In this document: piece by piece, positions 1 to 6,138 of the stretch
Numbering within the stretch: the first letter of the stretch is position 1
Layout of the letters: the number at the start of each line of letters is the position of its first letter
Origin: Prevotella sp. CAG:755
Lineage (GTDB): Bacteria > Bacteroidota > Bacteroidia > Bacteroidales > Bacteroidaceae
Assembly (NCBI GenBank): GCA_000431275.1
Contig: HF989241.1
Span: 57,050 to 88,802 of the forward strand
DNA: 31,753 nt
Direction: 5' to 3'
Translations under genes and position numbers: made by a program
Notes under the pieces: model-generated
Databases searched by the model: none
Seen by the model: the letters and a program-made list of their open reading frames with translations, nothing else
Told to the model about the DNA's origin: nothing

Positions 1-147
1 GACCAGCAGGCTTCGTTCGGCTTCGTCTCTGCCAAGGCGGAAGATCAGGGAGTTTCCACCTTGTACAAACAAGAGGAAAACGAGCAGCCCGCCGAGCAGC
101 GAAACGAGAAACCACCAATAATGTTGTAAAAACGCGTAGGTAATCAT
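1..147 (-). CDS. cydB: Cytochrome bd ubiquinol/menaquinol oxidase subunit II, N-terminal part (cut by window edge)
   Basis: The first 49 codons of a minus-strand gene are visible; the rest lies beyond the left edge. The start ATG is at 147-145, 82 bases after the cydA stop. The peptide begins MITYAFLQHYWWF and continues into a hydrophobic helix with the run LLVFLLFVQGGN, which fits the first transmembrane segment of Bacteroidetes CydB. CydB is the partner of CydA in the cytochrome bd quinol oxidase, an inner-membrane enzyme that reduces O2 to water at high affinity. The identification rests on this short N-terminus plus its position directly downstream of cydA. The reading frame is intact to the edge. 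Confidence 0.9.
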   Translation of the reverse strand, partial: MITYAFLQHYWWFLVSLLGGLLVFLLFVQGGNSLIFRLGRDEAERSLLV

Positions 148-229
148 GGCGATAGTGATTGTATTTTCGATGTCAGTATTTGTCTTTTATGTCACAACGG
201 CAAGTTCCCGCCTCACACTGTGCGGAATG

Positions 230-1765
230 TCAGGCCTCGGGCCCTTTCTTAATAGCACGGCAGAGGATTCGCAGTTCTGCCACAAGCAGAAGGGTGAACA
301 AGGCGAGGAAAATGAAGAACGTAGTCTGTACAGCGGCAGGGTCAAGAAGCGAGACGGCAGCTTCGACGGGCAACAAATTCTGAATAGCCCACGGCTGACG
401 GCCCACTTCGGCCACAATCCAGCCTGCTTGTCCTGCCACATAGACTACGGCGATACTCCAAAGCCCAAGATGGAGTAGCCAGCGCCACTGTTCGAGCCGC
501 CCGCGCCGCTCGGCCCACAGCACCAACGCAAGCACTGCCAGCAGGAACATGCCGCCACCCACCATCACACGGAAGGCCCAATAAGTAAGCCCGACGGGGG
601 GCACGAGACGTTCGGCCGACGACAGATAACCATAACCGAAATGCTCCATGTTGTTCATAAGCACTTGACGTGCTTCTGCACGGTTGGCGGGTGCTGCGGT
701 GTCGCTGCGATAGATGCGGAAGGCGTCGAGCGCCAGCCGGCCGCGTCGCATCCGTTCCTCGGCCGAGAGGTAGACGATCCCCTCGTCGGTCCGTTTCTCC
801 CCGGCCAGCAAGTCGCCCTCGCCGTCAGGGCGGGTATAGCCGTCAAGCATATCCTGAATGCCCGGAACGTAGCCATTGACATCATGAGTGGCCAGAATGG
901 AAAGTGCCCCGGGCACCTCCAACCCCGGAACGACGGAGAAGGGAGCTCCCGGACCACCCCGTTCGAGTCCCTCCATAGCGGCGAGTTTCATGGGCTGCAA
1001 ACGAGCCACGTCGAGCGCCGAGCGGTCGCCCGTTCCCAGCACACCAACCGAAGCCACCAGTCCGACAATGGTTCCGATGCGCAGGCTCGCTTTGGCCAAA
1101 GGCTGCTCCCGGCGACGCAAAAGAAACCAACAGCTCACCCCGACAACGAAGACAGCACCCGTGAGCCAGCCGGAAAACACCGTGTGACAGAACTTGACGA
1201 CTGCTACCGGCGAGAAAGCCACCGCAAAGAAGTCCATCATCTCGTTGCGCACAGTGTCAGGATTGAACTGCATACCGACGGGATGCTGCATCCAGCTGTT
1301 CGCCACGAGTATCCACCACGCCGAGAATGTGGCACCGACGCCGGTTAGCCACGTCGAGGCGAGATGGAAGCCGCGGCTTACTTTGTTCCAACCGAAAAAC
1401 ATGACAGCGATAAACGTCGCCTCCATGAAAAAAGCGACGATGCCCTCGATGGCCAACGGCGCACCGAAAATGTCGCCCACGAACCACGAGTAGTTGCTCC
1501 AATTGGTACCAAACTGAAATTCGAGGATTAGTCCTGTCGCCACGCCCACAGCGAAATTGATTCCGAACAGTTTCATCCAAAAACGCGCAGCCCTTTTCCA
1601 AAAAGGATCCTTCCTGACGACATAAAGCGTCTCCATAATGCCCATGACGACCGCAAGGCCGAGCGTAAGGGGAACAAAAAGCCAATGATAGCACGCAGTG
1701 AGCGCAAATTGCGCCCGGGACCAATCAATCAGAGACAGTTCAATAGCACTAAGCAGCATAAGCAT
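230..1765 (-). CDS. cydA: Cytochrome bd oxidase subunit I
   Basis: A 511-residue, multi-helix membrane protein that holds the haem groups of cytochrome bd and oxidises quinol. Visible hallmarks are His27 in YHWLFVPLTLGL (haem b595 ligand region), Glu107 and Glu115 in the GAPLAIEG...FMEATF block (proton path), His194 in VKFCHTVFSGW (haem b558 ligand), the FRVMVGGG segment carrying the second b558 ligand Met, and EVGRQPWAIQNLLPVEAAVS near the C-terminus. The periplasmic Q loop appears to be of the short type. The start at 1765 is followed by a second possible ATG two codons later; both give nearly the same protein. The gene lies 29 bases after the DUF4492 gene and 82 bases before cydB, so the three probably form one transcript. 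In anaerobic Bacteroidales this enzyme supports growth at trace oxygen and removes O2. Confidence 0.97.
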   Translation of the reverse strand: MLMLLSAIELSLIDWSRAQFALTACYHWLFVPLTLGLAVVMGIMETLYVVRKDPFWKRAARFWMKLFGINFAVGVATGLILEFQFGTNWSNYSWFVGDIFGAPLAIEGIVAFFMEATFIAVMFFGWNKVSRGFHLASTWLTGVGATFSAWWILVANSWMQHPVGMQFNPDTVRNEMMDFFAVAFSPVAVVKFCHTVFSGWLTGAVFVVGVSCWFLLRRREQPLAKASLRIGTIVGLVASVGVLGTGDRSALDVARLQPMKLAAMEGLERGGPGAPFSVVPGLEVPGALSILATHDVNGYVPGIQDMLDGYTRPDGEGDLLAGEKRTDEGIVYLSAEERMRRGRLALDAFRIYRSDTAAPANRAEARQVLMNNMEHFGYGYLSSAERLVPPVGLTYWAFRVMVGGGMFLLAVLALVLWAERRGRLEQWRWLLHLGLWSIAVVYVAGQAGWIVAEVGRQPWAIQNLLPVEAAVSLLDPAAVQTTFFIFLALFTLLLVAELRILCRAIKKGPEA

Positions 1766-1794
1766 ATCTGTTTTTCTTGTTTTCGTTCAAAACG

Positions 1795-2040
1795 TCAGTC
1801 TTGGGACCAATACGACGAAGCGGTTACCGCGGGTCTCCGCAGCAACTCGCCGGCCACGGCCGCAGGTTTCTCGTCTGCGTCAAGACCGGCCAAGACAGGC
1901 CGGAAAAAGAAGACGCGCAACACGGCGAAGAGCACGAACAGCTTGACGAGGATGAGAATCCACAGCGTCCGCCCCCACGTCATCTCGCGAAAACCGTCGC
2001 GATAAAAGCGCCATATGTTGACAAGCCCGAACGTTTTCAT
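1795..2040 (-). CDS. DUF4492 small membrane protein upstream of cydAB
   Basis: An 81-residue protein starting MKTFGLVNIWRFYRDGF, with one strongly hydrophobic segment at about residues 25-46. The WRFYRDGFREMTWGRTLW block matches the DUF4492 family, a Bacteroidetes family typically found immediately upstream of cydA. Its function is not established; the constant linkage suggests an accessory or assembly role for cytochrome bd, which is inference. The C-terminal 30 or so residues are polar and of no recognised type. A TATATTTG box lies 11 bases upstream of the start (2052-2059), so this is probably the first gene of the cyd transcript. Confidence 0.85.
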   Translation of the reverse strand: MKTFGLVNIWRFYRDGFREMTWGRTLWILILVKLFVLFAVLRVFFFRPVLAGLDADEKPAAVAGELLRRPAVTASSYWSQD

Positions 2041-2051
2041 AGGAATTACGG

Positions 2052-2059
2052 CAAATATA
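2052..2059 (-). promoter_or_regulatory. Putative -7 box TATATTTG for the DUF4492-cydAB operon
   Basis: Read on the minus strand the sequence is TATATTTG, matching the Bacteroidetes -7 consensus TAnnTTTG, 11 bases before the start codon. No clear TTTG -33 element is seen at the expected distance, and the implied leader would be very short. Confidence 0.4.
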
Positions 2060-2191
2060 GAGACTTTTTACGGATTGGTCTACCGCTGTGTATGTTTTTT
2101 TGACCAAAAAGCATAAAACAGAGGCCGGACGAAGCGGAAAAGCATTTGCCACATCCGGACCGTTCCCGACAAACAACCGCCGCACATGCAG

Positions 2192-2260
2192 GCTTTCCGG
2201 AACGGCTGACAGAAATTCCTGTCAGCCGTTCCGGAGTTTCTGTCAGCCGTCCAGAAAACC
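2192..2260. repeat. 21-nt-pitch palindromic repeat, locus A
   Basis: CTGACAG at 2206-2212 and CTGTCAG at 2219-2225 are separated by the 6-base spacer AAATTC. The complementarity extends outward to a perfect 17-bp stem (2196-2212 with 2219-2235). A further CTGTCAG begins at 2240, exactly 21 bases after the previous one, and both plus-strand units continue with CCGT. This locus is the clearest example of a family that recurs in most long intergenic gaps of this window. Confidence 0.85.
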
Positions 2261-2364
2261 TCATCGGCGCACATGGATGTCCTGTCGGTGAAACTGAAAG
2301 AACGGGCGATGCATCCATCCGGAAAAAATCCCCCACCCCTATCTCCGCACAGACTGGAATGCAA

Positions 2365-2422
2365 ACGAGGCGCACTTCCGCTCGTCCCCATCCCTTCGGG
2401 CACGGTCGGTAGTGCGCCTCGT
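2365..2422 (-). terminator. Stem-loop after tpx, possible terminator
   Basis: A perfect 12-bp inverted repeat (2365-2376 with 2411-2422, inner arm GAGGCGCACT) encloses a 34-base loop, starting 21 bases beyond the tpx stop codon. On the minus strand it is followed by a short TTTG run only, so termination is plausible but weakly supported. Confidence 0.4.
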
Positions 2423-2443
2423 CAAAGACGTACCAAAGCGCGT

Positions 2444-2944
2444 TTATTTCAGTGCGGCAAGGGCTGCAACGTAGTCGGGCTCGTTCGTAATCTCGTCAAC
2501 AAGCTGCTCATAAATGATCCGGCCATCCGTATCGACCACCACGACCGCGCGTGCCAACAGGCCGCGCAGCGGACCGTCGGCGATGGTGATGCCGTATTTC
2601 TCGTCAATACACTTGCAGCGGAATACGGAGAGCGCGATGACGTTCTCAATACCTTCGGTCGTGCAGAAACGGCTTTGGGCGAACGGGAGGTCTTTCGACA
2701 CGCAAAGGACCACGGTGTTGTCGAGCGCGGCGGCCTCCTTGTTGAAACGGCGTACCGAGGCCGCACACACAGGAGTGTCGAGGCTCGGAAAGAAGTTGAT
2801 GACAACACGCTTGCCCAGCAGGTCGGGCAAATGAAGCACACTGAGATCACCACGCACTCCACCGAACTTAGGTGCAAGTGCGCCGACTGCGGGCAATTCG
2901 CCCGTGGTCGTCACGGGAGAGCCTGCGAAAGTTACTTTTGCCAT
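2444..2944 (-). CDS. tpx: Thiol peroxidase (Tpx, atypical 2-Cys peroxiredoxin)
   Basis: A 166-residue peroxiredoxin that reduces hydrogen peroxide and alkyl hydroperoxides, with electrons from thioredoxin. The peroxidatic cysteine is Cys60 in FFPSLDTPVCAASVRRFN and the resolving cysteine is Cys94 in FAQSRFCTTEG, the spacing expected of Tpx. The N-terminus MAKVTFAGSPVTTTGELP is typical of the family, so the start at 2944 is preferred to an in-frame ATG 17 codons upstream. It is the last gene of a minus-strand group: NUDIX hydrolase 44 bases upstream and an M16 protease before that. A cytoplasmic peroxide-detoxifying role fits the neighbouring cytochrome bd genes. Confidence 0.96.
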   Translation of the reverse strand: MAKVTFAGSPVTTTGELPAVGALAPKFGGVRGDLSVLHLPDLLGKRVVINFFPSLDTPVCAASVRRFNKEAAALDNTVVLCVSKDLPFAQSRFCTTEGIENVIALSVFRCKCIDEKYGITIADGPLRGLLARAVVVVDTDGRIIYEQLVDEITNEPDYVAALAALK

Positions 2945-2988
2945 AATGTCTGTATTTATGAGGTTGGAACTTGTTTTCATTAAATCCC

Positions 2989-3531
2989 TCACCATGCCAA
3001 CCGCCCCGCAGTCCAGTCAGGCAGGATACGTTCCACGCCACGGCGAATCGACGCCAGACCGAACAGCTCCGGCTGCACTTCAGCTGGGGAGAGCCACAGG
3101 AGTTCTGCCGCATCGTCATGGGGGCGCAAGGACTGATCCGGTGTCAAACGGCATAGGAAAAAGCTGTCAGCCGTATGCACCTCGAAGCCCGAATAGTGAT
3201 AAACATTGGGCAGGGAGAAGAGGAAGCGCATCGCCTCGACACGGCCGCCGGTCTCTTCTGCCACCTCGCGGCAGCAACCGTCTTCAACGCTTTCGCCGGC
3301 GTCGACAAAGCCACCCGGAAGGTCGAGGGTGCCGCGCGCAGGGTCGGCCGCACGCCGGCAGACAAGGAGTCGGTTTCCGACATCGAAGACGACAGCCACT
3401 GTGGCAGCCGCCGCGGTGTGATAATAGGTGAAGCCGCATGTCCGGCAACGCTTCGACTTGAAATCGTTGACCTCAAAGCCGGGCGAACCGCAGCGGGGAC
3501 AATAATTGAACGAGGACAAAGGATGTGTCAT
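2989..3531 (-). CDS. NUDIX hydrolase with N-terminal zinc ribbon
   Basis: A 180-residue protein in two parts. Residues 11-32 form a CxxC...CxxC zinc ribbon (Cys11, Cys14, Cys29, Cys32). Residues 40-160 form a NUDIX fold with the box at residues 74-96: Gly74, Glu80, then REVAEETGG. The last box position is Gly where the consensus prefers a hydrophobic residue. NUDIX enzymes hydrolyse nucleoside diphosphates linked to another group. The zinc ribbon resembles that of NADH pyrophosphatases, but the NudC-type substrate motif was not recognised, so the substrate is left open. It lies 49 bases downstream of the M16 protease and 44 upstream of tpx, and is probably cotranscribed with them. Confidence 0.88.
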   Translation of the reverse strand: MTHPLSSFNYCPRCGSPGFEVNDFKSKRCRTCGFTYYHTAAAATVAVVFDVGNRLLVCRRAADPARGTLDLPGGFVDAGESVEDGCCREVAEETGGRVEAMRFLFSLPNVYHYSGFEVHTADSFFLCRLTPDQSLRPHDDAAELLWLSPAEVQPELFGLASIRRGVERILPDWTAGRLAW

Positions 3532-3580
3532 AAAACTTATCGTTTTTCAAACCGGACATGGACAAAGCCTCGCCGGACGG

Positions 3581-4807
3581 CTATCGGGTGTAAATAAGCG
3601 TTGTCATCCGCTCTGGCGGGAAGGCGGCCTGCGCAATAGCTTGCAGGTCGGACACCGTCAGGCTGTCAATACGCGCAAAGAGGCGTTCGACGTCGCGGGG
3701 ACGGCCATAATGGGCATAGGTCTTGCCTAAGGCGAGCGCGTAGTTCTCAAAACTGTCACAGCCGATGCCGATCTGTCCCTTCAACTGCTTTTTTGCCGCT
3801 GCCAATCGGGCTGGTGAGAGAGGCGACTCGACCAAGCGAGCGTACTCGCGCGACACCAGGCGACAACATCGGGCCACGTCGGCCTCATCACAACCGAAAT
3901 AGACGCACCAAGCCCCCGCGTCGGGATATGTCAGAAGCGATCCCTCAACCGTATAGACTAAGCCGGCGCGCTCACGAAGCACAGTGTTGAGCCGGGCATT
4001 CATACCCGGGCCAGCCATCAGGTTGTTCAGCAAGACGAGGCCGACATGTCGGTCGTCGCTCCCGCCGAACGCACGGCCACCAACCAAGACGTGGGTCTGG
4101 TGCGTACCTCGCGGCACGCGGCGCACTTCGGGACGGTATTCCGGAAGCGGCTGCGGAGAAGCCGGTTCAAATCCAGGTTCAAGACCTGCCGTTGCCCGCT
4201 CTACTGTTCGCACGACGCGGGCGAAATCCACCTGACCATAGCAATAGAAAACAACATTCGAGGGGCGGTAATAGCGCCCTGTGAAACGCCGGGCATCGGC
4301 CGTGGTGTACTGTCGCAGACGGGCGGCGTCGCCGAGAATATCGCGGCCAAGCGGATGACCTGCAAAGACCATCGACTCGAACTCGTCATAGATCAACTCG
4401 GCGGGCGAGTCGTTGTAACTGTCGATTTCATCGGCAATGACGTCGACCTCGCGGTCTATCTCACGCTGCGGATAAACACTATGGAATACGATGTCGGACA
4501 GGAGGTCGACCGCGCGGGCGAAGTCGCCACGCAGGACTGTGGCATAGTAGACCGTCTCTTGTTTCGAAGTATAGGCGTTCAGGTCGCCGCCGACCCGCTC
4601 AAGACCGTTGGCGATGTGACAGGCCCGGCGACGGCGTGTCCCCTTAAAAGTCAGGTGCTCGCAAAAATGGGCCATACCACTGTCTGGCGCGTCTTCATGA
4701 CGCGTACCAGCCATCACTACGTAGCCGCAATAGACCACTCCGGTCGGCGACGCTTCATGTACGATGCGAAGTCCGTTGGGAAGGATGTGTTCGTTGAACG
4801 TTCTCAT
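3581..4807 (-). CDS. M16 family zinc metallopeptidase
   Basis: A 408-residue member of the pitrilysin/processing-peptidase-like M16 family. The inverted zinc motif HxxEH is at residues 47-51 (HFCEH), and the third zinc ligand is Glu127 in VDVIADEI, 76 residues after the second His as the family requires. The C-terminal half has the RERAGLVYTVEGS segment that carries the substrate-binding Arg/Tyr of M16 enzymes. It is therefore probably an active M16B protease for peptides or small proteins; the substrate is unknown. The start MRTFNEHILPNGLRIVHE at 4807 is preferred to an upstream in-frame ATG because the family begins here and a good promoter lies immediately upstream. It is divergent from ridA and heads the M16-NUDIX-tpx group. 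Confidence 0.93.
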   Translation of the reverse strand: MRTFNEHILPNGLRIVHEASPTGVVYCGYVVMAGTRHEDAPDSGMAHFCEHLTFKGTRRRRACHIANGLERVGGDLNAYTSKQETVYYATVLRGDFARAVDLLSDIVFHSVYPQREIDREVDVIADEIDSYNDSPAELIYDEFESMVFAGHPLGRDILGDAARLRQYTTADARRFTGRYYRPSNVVFYCYGQVDFARVVRTVERATAGLEPGFEPASPQPLPEYRPEVRRVPRGTHQTHVLVGGRAFGGSDDRHVGLVLLNNLMAGPGMNARLNTVLRERAGLVYTVEGSLLTYPDAGAWCVYFGCDEADVARCCRLVSREYARLVESPLSPARLAAAKKQLKGQIGIGCDSFENYALALGKTYAHYGRPRDVERLFARIDSLTVSDLQAIAQAAFPPERMTTLIYTR

Positions 4808-4815
4808 ACGTGGCA

Positions 4816-4849
4816 CAAAAGTAGGAAAAACAAACGAGCCCGTATCAAA
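4816..4849 (-). promoter_or_regulatory. Bacteroidetes-type promoter of the M16-NUDIX-tpx group
   Basis: On the minus strand TTTG (4849-4846) is followed after 22 bases by TACTTTTG (4823-4816), matching the -33 TTTG and -7 TAnnTTTG elements. The start codon follows only 8 bases later, implying an almost leaderless mRNA if this promoter is used. Confidence 0.6.
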
Positions 4850-4858
4850 AGAAATTCC

Positions 4859-4866
4859 TAATTTTG
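4859..4866 (+). promoter_or_regulatory. Putative -7 box TAATTTTG for ridA
   Basis: TAATTTTG matches TAnnTTTG and lies 29 bases before the ridA start codon. A -33 TTTG is not evident. It overlaps the divergent M16 promoter region. Confidence 0.5.
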
Positions 4867-4895
4867 CCTTGCAACTTTTTATAACACTGACAGAC

Positions 4896-5273
4896 ATGAA
4901 AAAAGTAATCGCAACGACTTCGGCTCCTGCGGCCATCGGCCCTTACAGTCAGGCCATCGAGGCCGGCGGCATGGTGTTCGTTTCAGGACAACTGCCCGTC
5001 GATCCCGCCACAGGAGCATTCGCCGAGGGTGGTATCAAAGAACTGACACATCAGTCGCTGACAAACATCAAAGCTATTTTGAACGAAGCTGGACTGACGA
5101 TGGACAACGTGGTCAAGACGAGCGTTTTCCTCGCCGACATGAACGACTTTGCCGCTATGAATGAGGTGTACGCCACCTTCTTTAATGGTAATGCCCCGGC
5201 TCGCTCCGCCGTAGCCGTAAAAGAACTTCCGAAAGGCGCGCGCGTCGAAATCGAATGTATAGCAGTACGTTGA
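4896..5273 (+). CDS. ridA: RidA family enamine/imine deaminase
   Basis: A 125-residue YjgF/YER057c/UK114 protein. It hydrolyses reactive 2-aminoacrylate and related enamines or imines released by PLP enzymes, preventing damage to those enzymes. Family features include IGPYSQAI, FVSGQLPVDPATG, the key Arg103 in ARSAVAVKELP and the C-terminal ARVEIECIAV. Length is standard. The start at 4896 matches the usual MKK-I-T-AP N-terminus; the open frame extends upstream without family similarity. It appears monocistronic, followed by a stem-loop at 5317. Confidence 0.96.
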   Translation: MKKVIATTSAPAAIGPYSQAIEAGGMVFVSGQLPVDPATGAFAEGGIKELTHQSLTNIKAILNEAGLTMDNVVKTSVFLADMNDFAAMNEVYATFFNGNAPARSAVAVKELPKGARVEIECIAVR

Positions 5274-5316
5274 GCGTAACACCCGGACTCAACCAATCAA
5301 ATTCTGCCTAAACAGT

Positions 5317-5350
5317 CCCGGCCATGACGCTCCCGGCGTCCATGACCGGG
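5317..5350 (+). terminator. Stem-loop between ridA and the LOG-family gene
   Basis: Arms at 5317-5330 and 5336-5350 pair along 13 positions with one mismatch and one bulged base, and a 5-base loop. No strong T-run follows, so it may be a terminator of ridA or only a stabilising 3' hairpin. Confidence 0.5.
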
Positions 5351-5413
5351 GCGTTCATTCTGTGCCTCCCCCATCCTACGTTCATACATTCCACACATAA
5401 AAAACTTTCATCC

Positions 5414-5950
5414 ATGACAAACATTGGAGTCTACCTGAGTTCCAAAACAGACGTAGCCCCTGAAATCAAAGACGCCACCGAAGCGTTTGGTCAATGGTTA
5501 GGCCAGACACACAAGACGCTCGTCTACGGAGGCAGTCGCTGCGGCATGATGGAGGTGCTCGCCCGTGCGGTCAAGAAAAACGGTGGCCGCGTATTCGGTG
5601 TCGTGCCACAATCCATTGTGGAGCGTAACTTAGTCAGCGAAACGATTGACGTAGAGTTCCGCTGTACCGACCTCAACGACCGCAAAGCCATCATGCTGCG
5701 CGAGAGTGAAGCCTTCGTCGCCTTGCCCGGCGGCATTGGTACGCTCGACGAAATTTTCACCACCGCAGCCTCCTATGTCTTCGGCATGCACACTAAGCCT
5801 CTCATTCTGTTCAATGTGAACGGATTTTGGAAGCCTCTGATCGACATGATCAACAACTTGAAAAGTCAAGGCGTCATAACCGAAAAGACACATGAAGCCA
5901 TCCACGTGGCGGACTCGATCACTGAACTGACAGCCCTCCTCGACGCCTGA
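5414..5950 (+). CDS. LOG family protein (putative cytokinin riboside monophosphate phosphoribohydrolase / TIGR00730)
   Basis: A 178-residue Rossmann-type protein of the Lonely Guy family. Diagnostic motifs are GGSRCGMME at residues 39-47, Arg90-Lys91 in LNDRKAIM, and PGGIGTLDE at residues 105-113. Characterised members hydrolyse nucleoside 5'-monophosphates such as AMP to the base and ribose 5-phosphate; bacterial members are often annotated as putative decarboxylases or YvdD-like. The substrate in this organism is not known. The start MTNIGVYLSSKTD fits the family; an ATG 30 codons upstream falls in the preceding hairpin region. A large stem-loop follows at 6002. Confidence 0.92.
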   Translation: MTNIGVYLSSKTDVAPEIKDATEAFGQWLGQTHKTLVYGGSRCGMMEVLARAVKKNGGRVFGVVPQSIVERNLVSETIDVEFRCTDLNDRKAIMLRESEAFVALPGGIGTLDEIFTTAASYVFGMHTKPLILFNVNGFWKPLIDMINNLKSQGVITEKTHEAIHVADSITELTALLDA

Positions 5951-6001
5951 CAACAGCGTAAGAACAAAACAAGCCCTTAACAGCCTGCCCGTTCATCATA
6001 T

Positions 6002-6050
6002 CTTGGGGCCCGACCATTCTGCCACGGCAGCAGAATAAACGGGCCCTAAG
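6002..6050 (+). terminator. Two-part stem-loop between the LOG-family gene and mnmG
   Basis: An outer 11-bp stem (6002-6012 with 6040-6050, one G-T pair) and an inner perfect 7-bp stem (6016-6022 with 6030-6036) are separated by a 3x3 internal loop. It is followed by only a weak T-rich stretch. It probably ends the LOG transcript before the mnmG promoter at 6104. Confidence 0.55.
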
Positions 6051-6103
6051 TTCGTTTGTAAGAGTGAAGCATCAGGTCCAACACCACATATTTCTTTTTT
6101 TCC

Positions 6104-6111
6104 TAAATTTG
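6104..6111 (+). promoter_or_regulatory. Putative -7 box TAAATTTG for mnmG
   Basis: TAAATTTG fits TAnnTTTG, 27 bases before the mnmG start, and is preceded by a T-rich run. It would drive mnmG and possibly apt and uvrC. Confidence 0.5.
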
Positions 6112-6138
6112 CTCACGAAAAAAGAAACACTGTAAATC

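Larger units (their letters stand above)
2041..2443. other. 403-base intergenic region between DUF4492-cydAB and tpx
   Basis: No gene is supported here; short open frames on both strands have no recognisable product. The region holds the putative cyd -7 box near 2052, a palindromic 21-nt-pitch repeat at 2192-2260, and a 12-bp stem at 2365-2422 close to the 3' end of tpx. The stretch 2100-2190 and the stretch 2262-2360 show nothing I can name. Confidence 0.7.

Noticed and set aside
641..1348. A 235-codon plus-strand open frame opposite cydA
   Set aside because: It is antisense to a strongly conserved gene and has no family features; long shadow frames are expected in GC-rich DNA.
2088..2412. 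Open frames over the repeat at 2192-2260 that translate to heptapeptide-like repeats
   Set aside because: A 21-base period is seven codons, so any frame gives a seven-residue repeat. The frames differ between loci, lack ribosome-binding sites and have no recognisable product.
3164..3174. CTGTCAGCCGT inside the NUDIX gene
   Set aside because: It encodes the conserved HTADSFF segment in frame and has no partner at 13- or 21-base offsets, so it is likely chance.
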